A stretch of DNA of 64,000 nucleotides from Lepidostoma basale (lineage: Eukaryota > Arthropoda > Insecta > Trichoptera > Lepidostomatidae): contig JAHDVF020000862.1 in assembly GCA_022606425.2 (NCBI GenBank), forward strand, positions 83,322-147,321, read 5' to 3'. Below, in pieces: positions 42,165 through 51,685 of this stretch; positions within the stretch are counted from its first letter, which is position 1, and every line of letters starts with the position of its first letter. The notes beneath the pieces were generated by a model. The model was not told where the DNA came from. It searched no databases and saw only the letters and a list, made by a program, of their open reading frames with translations. Position numbers and translations under genes: made by a program.

Positions 42165-42745
42165 TATTGGGGTTATTTAAGTTTTATTGTTTCTACAAAC
42201 TGTCAATTTGACAGTTGACAATTGATTCGTAGTCAGTATGTTTTGTCATTTTACCCAGTTGCTCGATAAAGTTGTCGAAAATTGGACTTCACGACTGCGC
42301 TTCATTCGAGCTAGCCGCATATAATTATCTATTAAATAAAACCAAAATCATAGAGATTAACACATTATTTTTCATTTTAAATTTGTATATATCTAAAAAA
42401 AACATCCTTTATGTAACAATGTGTATATGAATGTTTTTTTTAGAGGTATACAAATTCAAAATAAATAAAAACACATTAAAATAATGTTAATGTCTATGAT
42501 ATTGGCTTTATTTAATAGATAATTTTATTCCATTATTGTTTAAATATGATTTCGGGCATATGAGCGCCACGTCTAGCTCAAATGAAGCGCAATCGTAAAG
42601 TCCAATTTTCGATAACTTTATCGATCAACTGGGTGAAATGGCAAAACGTACTGACTACAAATCAACTGTCAACTGTTAAATTGACAGTCTGTAGAAACAA
42701 TGTTGCCAGTTTAAAAACCAAACCTCTAAAAAAACACCCTAAATT
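42165..42745. mobile_element. Foldback element FB-5
   Basis: Inverted arms of about 200 bases: 42187-42400 (TTTCTACAAACTGTCAATTT, GCTCGATAAAGTTGTCGAAA) and 42480-42705 (their inverse). The inner centre is itself palindromic (TATATCTAAAAAAAACAT and its inverse). The right outer end is TTAGGGTGTTTTTTTAGAGG, read inward. The same end occurs alone at 40145-40200. It lacks the GAAAC-GTC motif of the other foldbacks and looks like a DNA-type MITE. Confidence 0.7.
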
Positions 42746-43012
42746 ATTATTATTATTATTATTTTTTCGTTGAATCGCTCTTTACATCATGACAGCAAGA
42801 GCCAAATCAATGTAAAGGGTATTATAGCTATCATAGTGATTCTCGTGACATGTGATAGGTAGCTAATCTATCGCCATTTTATAGTTACGCGAATTCTACA
42901 CCAGACCAAAGATAGTGCGACAATCACACTGCCCTCGCCGGGAATCGAACCCGGAACCTTCGGGGTGGCAGTCAATGCACTTACCACTCGACCACGAAGG
43001 TCGTGGCTCACT
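42743..43012 (-). mobile_element. tRNA-derived SINE with LINE-like 3' end
   Basis: On the minus strand: tRNA-like head (GGTCGAGTGGTAAGTGC as box A region, box B GGTTCGATTCC), body (AGTGTGATTGTCGCACTATC, AAAATGGCGATAGATTAGC), then TACATTGATTTGGCTC and an (AAT)n tail at the left. The tRNA-like part spans about 42930-43010. The last 60 bases match the LINE at 2039-2101. Confidence 0.85.
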
Positions 43013-43163
43013 ATTTGTAGGCTTGTATATTTGTATGAATTTAATTTCCAGCCCATAAGGGGATCCTTGTGTAAAGGCAATCGTTTTTATTTTATGTGAC
43101 TGTGTCTCCAAAAATAGATTGTCATTCTCGTTATTATCTAAAAATATTTATTTTTATTTTCAG

Positions 43164-43454
43164 GAAGTCGATGAAGACAACCTTGAGGACATCCCGGAGG
43201 GCACAAAGGTGACGGCCGTTAGGAACAAATCAGACGTGGACCTCAACAGAAAGTTTGACGAGTTCAGACAGATGAGGGACAAGAGGCTCAGCAGGGCGGA
43301 GAACGACCCCCCCAGCGCGGAGTCTAGCCCCACCAAGGACCCCACCGCGGGCACGGGCTGCCACCCTCTAGACCTGGCGGGGAGCTCCAAATCCAGCATG
43401 AGATCGGAAGGAATCCCCACCATGGCCAAAATAAACCAAAGACCATCCATTTAG
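43164..43454 (+). CDS. Terminal coding exon of the unidentified host gene
   Basis: Follows the acceptor TATTTTTATTTTCAG and codes 96 residues to a TAG stop (43452-43454), continuing the 39327-39443 exon in phase. It opens with an acidic stretch (EVDEDNLEDIPEG), then a charged, probably helical segment (KFDEFRQMRDKRLSRAEND). A Ser/Pro-rich disordered tail (PPSAESSPTKDP) follows, ending MAKINQRPSI. There is no signal, membrane segment or cysteine motif, so it is probably a cytoplasmic C-terminal tail. High GC and codon regularity contrast with the neighbours. I do not recognise the family. The product upstream of residue -135 lies outside the visible exons. Confidence 0.72.
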   Translation, partial: EVDEDNLEDIPEGTKVTAVRNKSDVDLNRKFDEFRQMRDKRLSRAENDPPSAESSPTKDPTAGTGCHPLDLAGSSKSSMRSEGIPTMAKINQRPSI

Positions 43455-43588
43455 CGACGGGTGCCTAAACAAATAGATACTCAGATAATTATTAAGTTTT
43501 GTGAACTTTCTTGTTTGTAGTTTTTTTTTTACTCTTGATTTTATTTATCCCAAGCCTGTTTATTAATTGGACACAATAGCTTTTTGTT

Positions 43589-43894
43589 AGGATGTCACGA
43601 ATGAGGAAGTTCTTCGAGGAATCGAAGGAGGAAAGCACCTGCTCAGGACCTTGTCCGAAAGGCGTGCAAGATGGATCGGCCATGTAATACGTCAAGAAGG
43701 TCTCGTGCATGCCATAATGGAGGGTATGACCGAGGGGACAAACTCTAAGGGACGCCCACGCCGAGAGCACCTGGAGGACCTGTTGGTGGACATGCGCTGC
43801 TCATCATATGCAGATTTCAAAAGAGCCGCACAAGACAGGGAAGAATGGAAGAGAAGAATAGAAGAAATTGCTGCAAACCAATCCCAGGATTGAA
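43589..43894 (+). mobile_element. RTE-type LINE 3' fragment in the putative 3' UTR
   Basis: Plus strand reads VTNEEVLRGIEGGKHLLRTL, SERRARWIGHVIRQEGLVHA, RPRREHLEDLLVDMRCSSYA, DFKRAAQDREEWKRRIEEIA and ends QSQD-stop, followed by TTTCTAACTAACTATG. It is open throughout, so recent. It lies 135 bases after the host stop codon, in the same orientation. Confidence 0.78.
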
Positions 43895-44325
43895 ACTTTC
43901 TAACTAACTATGTGATTTTACAAATTTAAAAATAATTCACCGTTTAAATACTTTTTAATGAGATATTTTGTCAAACTATCTCTTGTTTTACTATTTAGTT
44001 TTAACCCCTGCTGCTTCTGGCTACATTTGCAGTTAAAAAAAGGTTTTTGAACTTCGGCAGACTATATTTGCAGCTCATATCTGAATGTATATTATGAATC
44101 CCTTTACGTTATAATATAATATGATATGGCCAAGCCATAGAGGGCTCCCTTCGCTTACCTGAGGTTGTTAGAGGTGCAGCAGTGCTTCGTCAGCTTCGCT
44201 CATGCACTTCCTTGACCCTTCCCACGTCCATGTGAGACTTACGTTAAAAAAATAAAAATATGTATTTGTGCAACCATGGGGGACTCAGACCACATTTAAA
44301 TTACGCTACTCTCCCTCGATGTCTC
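43895..44325. other. Downstream of the host gene, no gene recognised
   Basis: AT-rich DNA. 44120-44240 has a LINE-like look on the minus strand (SEADEALLHL) but is too short to assign. Confidence 0.35.
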
Positions 44326-44327
44326 TT

Positions 44328-44530
44328 GATTTTAGTTCTCTCTCTTTCTCCGATGGCCCTACTGCTAAAATCGAGCCTTGTCCTCCCATAGCACGTGCCT
44401 CCAACTCTGCCTGTTCTCAGTCGCAGTCTTCCAATACGTCACTTGGAGGAGCTGCACTGCATCCTTCCCATCTTAGCCTGCGTCTTCCTACTCTTCTCTT
44501 TCCACCTGGTTCTCCATTCATTATTACCCT
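44328..44530 (-). mobile_element. RTE-type LINE scrap
   Basis: The minus strand reads NGEPGGKRRVGRRRLRWEG and then, shifted, VTYWKTATENRQSWRHVLWE. This is the GRPRLRWxD...W region typical of RTE C-termini. Confidence 0.55.
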
Positions 44531-44699
44531 TTAAGCCCATCTCAAACTCAGAAGTCTCATGTGTGTTGAGATGCCAGGGGCCTTGTAAAGGGTTTACAGT
44601 TTACTTTTAATCAAATCAAAACAATCGAATCAGTTTATTTTCTCAAAAGATATTACAAACAAAGTTATGGTTAAGGCATCTATTGAGAACAGGAAACTA

Positions 44700-45345
44700 T
44701 AATATATAATACCAGGAATATATGAGACATGGATTACTCTATTATTTGAGTATTTGTCTTCTGAACATACTTTCACTAATATGATAGACGTCGATTTCCA
44801 TGGAGACAGCGATTTGAAGACTAATTGCTCTTCCCACTGGTAGTAAACAATCCATGCTGTCGCTGTCGGAGATATCTATCAGGAACAAAAAGACTAAAAT
44901 CCGCTACCACGGTCGCGTTCTTAAAATATCCCCTTATTAATCTAAAGAAATGGGTTATGAGATGCCCATCTCTTCAAAGCTGCAGAGACTTGGTCCCCAA
45001 CATTCCTAAAAGAAATGCCATGGATAGATACCATACTCCCTCATGTAGAGATATCTCAGAAACTTTTTCTGAACCCTCTCCAGCATTCGAGAATAATTCA
45101 CCTTATGCGGACTCCATATCAGCAGAACCACTTTCAAATCTGTTCCAAACTAATGAATTAAATAGTGCTCTGAAGACATTGTGATCTCTGAAAATCTTTC
45201 TGGTCCGAATGAAGAATCCCAACATCCTCAGCGCAATGCCACGAATTCTCTCAACATAGTTCATTACTTCTAAATTGTGCGTTATGATGAATTGGGACTC
45301 TCTGTATGAGCTGTAAACATAGTTGATCGTGGTTCAAGACCAATT
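44700..45345 (-). mobile_element. LINE J2 ORF2 C-terminal fragment
   Basis: Minus strand SQFIITHNLEVMNYVERIRG, IALRMLGFFIRTRKIFRDHN, VFRALFNSLVWNRFESGS, MAFLLGMLGTKSLQL, GHLITHFFRLIRGYFKN, LFVPDRYLRQRQHGLFTTSG. This is a Jockey-group thumb/post-RT region with two or three stops. LFVPDRYLRQRQH pairs it with the fragment at 13925-14346. Confidence 0.65.
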
Positions 45346-45602
45346 TTTTTAATGCAAATAAAGTCACCCACACAATGAAGGTTAACCAAAGGTTAATTCT
45401 GCTAATAGGAACAAAGTTTGTTTTATGAAAGAGTATGTATATGAATTTATAAGAAATATTAACTTCAATGGAAATCTAACCTTAATTCTAAATAAATACG
45501 TTATTAGTCACAAATTTAATAACTTATCATTTTTGTTTTGTTTAAATTTCTGAGTGCCAAAGAAAACTTTGTTTGAATGTAATGTTGTTTTTAAATGATA
45601 TC

Positions 45603-46056
45603 TCAACCCCAGCAAACTATCACGCCATATCCAGAAGGGTAAGCAGAGAGAATTAACTGCCACACTATTCTATCCTGACATACCTCTTCCACTTCCTCCA
45701 CATTCATAGTGAGTCTTACGCTCACATCGATTCTTCGGACTTTTAACATGGCCGACCTTTTAAATTTGATAAGCATAGCTATGCCGTGTCTTCCTTGATT
45801 CCGTACTTCATTCACATCTTTAACATAGACATTCTTAAGCATTGTTTCTTCATCCAGGCGTTCCATATGTACAAACCAACACAGTGATCCTTGCGAAATT
45901 TTGCTCATAATACTTTCTTCCGCTCAACATTCCTTCCTGATGTCAGCATCATCACACATACATCTAACGGATGTCATCTCCATTGCATTTATTTTGCTTT
46001 CATCCTTCTTCTGCCAGTTCTATGCTTCGATTCCATACATGTAGATTGGAACCAGC
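45603..46056 (-). mobile_element. RTE-A 3' fragment, old
   Basis: Minus strand KISQGSLCWFVHMERLDEET, MLKNVYVKDVNEVRNQGRHG, MNVEEVEEVCQDRIVWQL and ILSAYPSGYGVI, with many substitutions. It is GTT-subfamily-like. There is no clear tail. Confidence 0.7.
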
Positions 46057-46424
46057 TAATGACATTTTTCATGGGTTATTTCAATAAATTGTCAGTATGC
46101 AATCTAACCTCATTTATAATATGACTGTGTATGATGTAAACACGGCTTAGGCAATATTCTAATTATCTAAATAATACCAATGAAAACGGTCCGTTTTCTG
46201 ACATTTTTTGCGTGTCTTTTGTTCAAATGTTTATTTTAATTAAATATATTTTCAGTTTGAAAAACTTTTGAACAACAAGAATTGAAATAATGTAATATTT
46301 GTACACTTAGGAAGGGCTTCTGTGGTCCGAGACATGTTTGTGAAAAGTGCAAAAAAGTGGTGTAAAAAAATAATGTTAATTCAAATTGAAAATGTTTGTT
46401 ACTATTAATTTATATAAAAACAAA
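46057..46424. other. AT-rich spacer
   Basis: Contains an FB-4-like palindrome (GAAAACGGTCCGTTTTC, 46172-46188). Nothing else recognised. Confidence 0.4.
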
Positions 46425-48066
46425 TGTATCAAGCCAATTGCTTTATTAAAAATGTTGTAGATACATGAGAATAGCACAATATGCTTTTTAGGCATTAATT
46501 GTATTTTATTTTATGTCCCATGACTTTATATTTCAACCAATTTACTTCATTGAGAATGTTTTAGATGGACAAAAATACCACAATATGTTCACTTGGTATT
46601 TTTTTTTTTTTAATGTTCCGTGAGATTTTAAACAATATATCGTGGGTATACTGGCAAAAAACGTTAAGTCTAAAATCGCTGTTTTGAGAAATCGAACATT
46701 TAAGTTTTCTTTAAATTTGAAACATATAATTGTCGTTGTCAAAAGTCAATCGAGGGAATTTTTTTCAGCCGAAGACAATAAGTAGAGTTAACGTTTTTTT
46801 CCAGTACAAAAATGTTCAACAAGACTCTTCGAAAAATATTAAGTTTTTTGAAGCTTTTAGCATGTATGAAATACCTTTTGTACGATTTAACGTTAAATTT
46901 ATTTTTAAAACTAGAGAAAAAATCTGTTTCATTCGACTTCGTGTATTTTGCCAATTTGTAGAGCATTGTAAACTTTACAATACTGCATCACTAAGTCAAA
47001 ACTGACAATTTTCGACTTAACGTTTTTTGCCAGTATACCCACGATATTAAGCCAGTTACTTTATTGAGAATGTTTTAGATACACAAAAGTAGCACAATAC
47101 GTTCACTTGGTATTTATTGTATTTTTTTATGTTCCATGACATTTTAAACAATATATCAAGCCAATTACTTTAATCAGAATGTTTTAGATACACAAAAATA
47201 ACAGAATATGTTCACTTGGTATTTATTGTATTTTTTATGTTCCATGACATTTTAAACAATATATCAAGCCAATTACTTTATTCAAAATGTTTTAGATATA
47301 CGAAAGTAACACAATATGTTTACCTGGTATTTATTGTATTTTTTATGTTCCATGACATTTTAAACAATATATCAAGCCAATTACTTTATTGAGAATGTTT
47401 TAATATACGAAAGTAACAAAATATGTTCACTTGGTATTTATTGTATTTTTTATGTTCCATGACATTTTAAACAATATATCAAGCCAATTACTTTATTGAG
47501 AATGTTTTAATATACGAAAGTAACAAAATATGTTCACTTGGTATTTATTGTATTTTTTATGTTCCATGACATTTTAAACAATATATCAAGCCAATTACTT
47601 TATTGAGAATGTTTTAATATACGAAAGTAACAAAATATGTTCACTTGGTATTTATTGTATTTTTTATGTTCCATGACATTTTAAACAATATATCAAGCCA
47701 ATTACTTTATTGAGAATGTTTTAATATACGAAAGTAACAAAATATGTTCACTTGGTATTTATTGTATTTTTTATGTTCCATGACATTTTAAACAATATAT
47801 CAAGCCAATTACTTTATTGAGAATGTTTTAATATACGAAAGTAACAAAATATGTTCACTTGGTATTTATTGTATTTTTTTATGCCATCTTAAACAATATA
47901 TCAAGCCAGTTACTTTATTGAGAATGTTTTAGATACACAAAAGTAGCACAATATGTTCACTTGGTATTTATTGTATTTTTTATGTTCCATGACATTTTAA
48001 ACAATATATCAAGCCAATTACTTTTTTGAAAATGTTTAAGATACACAAGAATTACACAATATGTCC
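46425..48066 (+). repeat. 107-bp satellite array
   Basis: About 11-12 monomers with the landmark ATATCAAGCCAATTACTTTA. In the main block the landmark recurs at 47049, 47158, 47267, 47374, 47481, 47588, 47695, 47802, 47903 and 48011, i.e. spacing 101-109 and mostly 107. Monomers between 47374 and 47890 are almost identical; the outer ones are diverged. It is interrupted at 46639-47043 by a TIR element. Confidence 0.93.
46639..47043. mobile_element. 405-bp TIR element inside a satellite monomer
   Basis: Ends are inverted: CGTGGGTATACTGGCAAAAA, ACGTTAAGTC at the left and its inverse at the right, about 30 bases. It sits in ...AACAATATAT|...|ATATTAAGCC, so ATAT (or TA within it) is duplicated. 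Open frames of 75 and 91 residues on opposite strands have no recognised domain. It is probably a MITE of unknown superfamily. Confidence 0.8.
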
Positions 48067-48435
48067 ACTAAGCATTTTAATTAAAGCTATTTATTATCAC
48101 TACTATTCATGATTGTATTTAATTTATTTGAAGCTTTTTTATTGATTAATTACGATGGATTATGCTATTTTTATACTTGACATAAGCATTTTATTTTACA
48201 GTAATAATAAAATATATTTTTCTTTAATACCAACTATTAAATTATTTTCAATATGTAAGGTGTGTTTTAAAAATTGGGTTTGTCAGAATTAAAAAGCTTT
48301 GCAAGATCACGAAGACCACTCTAGAATGGCTGTCAGACTTACTGGAAGTCTTGCTGTTCTCATGCAAGGTGGTGTGTCACGGCATTTTATAGGTACATAC
48401 CTTCTAGTAGGTTATGTCTGCATGACACTTCCAAA
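48067..48435. other. Intergenic, no gene recognised
   Basis: AT-rich, then a balanced stretch (48290-48430) with a 60-residue frame lacking any motif. Confidence 0.35.
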
Positions 48436-49232
48436 GGTAGATGTAAAGGGCAGCTATCATATTGATTCTCGTGATATGTAGTAGCAGTGGCGGTACTTCC
48501 ATACAAGCCGAAAAGCCGGGCTTGCCTTAAAAAATCTATAATAAAACGACGTTTATTGCGCGTTTGAGCCGTCTACGAATAAAATAATATTTTGAATTTT
48601 CGCTCGAGTTAAAGCGATTTAATTCGTTGCATGTGCAGAAATGACTTAAGTGTATGTTTTGTTCCACTCATACGCGCCGTATTTTATTTCACTCATACGT
48701 ACCGTAGGTGAGATGCCCGCGAAATCGCCGACGTCCACATGTTTTGTTTAATTTTTTCGATGGGCTTCATATTGGGCTTGCAAAATGTAAAAGGGTCCTT
48801 GTCGCACTTACATATTTTTAGCTTGTAATCATATAGCTAGGTGCATATATACCAGAAGATATCTACAATTTTTGTATGGATGTGAAGTCGGGCTTTATCA
48901 CTCTGAAGTATGTTAGTATTCAATGTGTCACGAACTTCATTTCTATTGTCAGAATGTTATCTGTCATTTACGTTATGTGCAGAAATGTTATGAAAAGAAC
49001 GTTATGTAATTTCTTAACGAATATTCATTAATAATTCCTTGGCTGGCCTTACTGGCTAACCCTAGGCACGCCACTGTGTAATAGGTAGCTAATCTGTCAC
49101 CATTTTATTGTCACGTGAATTCTGCACCAGACCAAATACATTGTAACAATCACACTGCCATCGCCGGGAATCGAACCGGGGACCTTCGAGGTGGCAGTCA
49201 AAGCACTTACCACTCGGCCACGAAGGTCGTCT
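48436..49232 (-). mobile_element. tRNA-derived SINE split by a hAT-like element
   Basis: 49085-49232 on the minus strand is the SINE head and body (CACTCGGCCACGAAGGTCGT inverse, box B GGTTCGATTCC, AAAATGGTGACAGATTAGC). 48436-48484 is its continuation (CGAGAATCAATATGATAGCT). The two meet exactly once the 592-bp insertion is removed. Confidence 0.83.
48485..49076. mobile_element. Non-autonomous hAT-like element, 8-bp TSD
   Basis: 592 bp starting CAGTGGCGGTACTTCC and ending GGCACGCCACTG. TGTAGTAG (48477-48484) and TGTAATAG (49077-49084) are an 8-bp TSD with one mismatch. No transposase-like frame. Confidence 0.82.
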
Positions 49233-49739
49233 ATTTATGATTATGGCCCTAAAGCTGGAAAGTTTGGAGACCCCTGAACTTATTTATTATTATATTGGAT
49301 TATCGCCAAATTAGTAATATGATACCACATGTATGTCATAGATAAATCTGTTAAAAATCAATATTTTATTTTTAAATTCAGAATTATTAATTTTATTGTG
49401 TCCATAAAATTAATTTAATTATTTATAATTTCCGTTATGAACAAATGCAGATTTTAAAACAACAATATTGTACTGTATTGTCATTTGTACTTATAGTAAA
49501 AAAATACTTATTATAAAAACATTTCTTTTTCAATTATTTCTTAGTAAGCATTTAACTGATTTTATTTTTTTAATACTTAAATGTAAAATGTTACATTAGT
49601 AGTTTTTGAAAAATGCAACAAATTGGAAAGAATAAAAAATATTTTGCAAAACACAATGGCATTTATTATTATTATTAATAAATATAATTAACGTTTTTTT
49701 TTAAATATCACGGACAAAAAGATTCACGAACAAAGAAGT
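49233..49739. other. AT-rich spacer
   Basis: 49257-49276 (GGAAAGTTTGGAGACCCCTG) resembles a hAT right end without a partner. The rest is featureless. Confidence 0.35.
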
Positions 49740-50255
49740 ACTGCAGCAAATGAAGAAAGAAATTGTCATGACCATAAAGTGTAGGAAACTTGAATACTTT
49801 GGACACATTATGAGAAACCATAAATACTTCTATTCTTTAAATGCCCAATCGGGTCCCCCCAACGTTGGCGATCTCCTCGGCGAACCTGTCCCTGTCCTTC
49901 GCCGCTCGGAACAGTTCCTCCACACTTCGGATGCCGGTCCACTTCCTCACGCTTCGCAGCCAGGACATTTGTCTCCTTCCGGACCCTCGGCGTCCCTCAA
50001 TTTTCCCCTCCAATATCAGTTGGAGAAGGTGGTACTTTTCCCCACGCAGTATATTACACAGTTGTGAAATCTTTCGAACCTTGATAGTTGATCACAGTTC
50101 CCTGTCAACTCTAGCTCATCTCAGGGCTTCGGTATTGGTAACCATGTCTGTCCAGGGAACTCTGAGCATTCGGTGATGGAGCCACATTTCAAATGCTTCC
50201 AGTCTGTTCATTGAGTTAACTTTCAAGGTCCACGTTTCACATACAAAGTCCTGCA
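49740..50255 (-). mobile_element. RTE-B fragments, head to head
   Basis: 49740-49825 is plus strand (KCRKLEYFGHIMRNHKY). 49838-50255 is minus strand, the reverse of MSWLRSVRKWTGIRSVEEL and the GHVLRG...YILRG region. The inversion point is near 49830. Confidence 0.75.
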
Positions 50256-50461
50256 ATTTATTATCCAAAGTAAAATTGAAGTAAAACTGAGTGTAGGGAG
50301 TAGAAGTAAATTCTGACTAAAAAACTTTCATGAATGGTTCAGTTACAGCATAATTTCCATATTTATGGCTACTGCATCCAAAGTAAAAATACCCACGGTA
50401 TTATAAAACCTTTGAAATGAGAGAAAACAAGAAGAAGAAGTGAAATCCACACTTTAAAATA

Positions 50462-51070
50462 ATCTTCTTCTTCGATGGCCCTACAGACCATATCGAGCCT
50501 TAGCCTCCAGTATTCTTCGCCTCCAACACCTCCTGTCCTCTGCTTCGACCCTCCAATCTGACTCTCTTAACAATTTCGCCCCATCTCTCCCAACTTCATC
50601 ATCCGATTGGTCTTCTACCACCTGGGTGCCACTCCAGCAATCTTTTTGGGGTTCGCGATGACGGCATCCTCTGCACGTGACCGGCCCATCTCAGTCTGTT
50701 CATTCTGACCTGTGTGGAGAGACTGGAGCTTTGTAAATATGGTACAGCTCGTCATTATGCCGCACTCTCCAGCCTTCACCGTCATTCACAGGTCCCAGAA
50801 TTCTGCGCAGCACCCTTCTCTCAAAAGTATCCAGTCGCTCTGTGGATATCGCTGTCATTGTCCAAGCCTCACACCCATAGGTCACTACTGTTCGGATGAT
50901 TGTTTTATACAGGGTTATTTTGGTTTTCCAGTGTACGTTTCTTGATTTGAGCACTGGTAGTAGAGAGAAGAATGTTTTGTTGCCAATTGTGATTCTTCTT
51001 TCGATTTCCTCGTGATCTTCGTTTTCTTTTGTTATAGACAAGTCCAGGTAAGTGAATTCCTTCACCATCT
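50462..51070 (-). mobile_element. RTE-E 3' fragment, longer copy
   Basis: Minus strand open for 122 residues (50700-51068): MVKEFTYLDLSITKENEDHE, IERRITIGNKTFFSLLPVLK, TIIRTVVTYGCEAWTMTAIS, RLDTFERRVLRRILGPVNDG, RVRHNDELYHIYKAPVSPH. It then continues to the same terminus as 40305, with a (GAAGAA) tail at 50462. Confidence 0.85.
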
Positions 51071-51685
51071 TTAATAATGTCTATAATAATAATAATCTAT
51101 AATAATAATATATTTATAGAACAAATCAAGTTTTCATAATATATATTATTCGTCAGGGCTCAGTGTAAAGCGCATCACGCAAATACATATCTCTAGCAAG
51201 CGGCTACTCGAGCGATGCAGGCGAGATCCCGAATATGCTCGCCACATGTTTCAACGCCGCGAGTGTTTCAACGGCGCGAGTGCCCAGTAGTGAATCGTGT
51301 TCTCTAGCAGTGATTTATGAGGGGAACAGCTACAAACTATCCAAACTCTCCGACTAATAGTGATCCTTCATTATATGTGCCATATTACGCATCCTCAGGT
51401 GGCAGTTATGGGAGTGATAAGGGGAAAAAATAATACCGTTCGCGAACCGCATAGGTTGGAGACGAAAACTCCGTTAACAAATCCGGCTTCTTCGACATCT
51501 CCGGAGTAGAGGCTGCAGATGGTGCTGTGTACCTGGGCAGGGGTCTACAGTAGAGATGACGCCGGAAGAACTACGATAACGTGGTCAACGGCGGCTCTCG
51601 GCACTACCAGGTAGTGCACTGTCTTGGCGTCAGGTGGTAACCGGCCGTAAAATATATAAACCACACAAATCCTTTAACTACGAAA

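Larger units (their letters stand above)
39444..43163 (+). other. Intron (3.72 kb) loaded with mobile elements
   Basis: Bounded by GTTTGG and TTTATTTTCAG. It contains RTE-A copies (39627 and 40965), a hAT transposase scrap, an RTE-E fragment, repeat X, a foldback element and a SINE. The intron is inferred from splice signals and phase, not transcript data. Confidence 0.6.

Noticed and set aside
42930..43012. tRNA gene on the minus strand
   Set aside because: Same reason: it is the head of a SINE with a shared body and microsatellite tail.
44825..45184. 119-residue plus-strand ORF
   Set aside because: The minus strand of the same stretch encodes a recognisable LINE ORF2 C-terminus, so the plus frame is a shadow.
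46730..47005. 91-residue ORF in the TIR element
   Set aside because: No catalytic or DNA-binding motif, and a comparable frame exists on the other strand.
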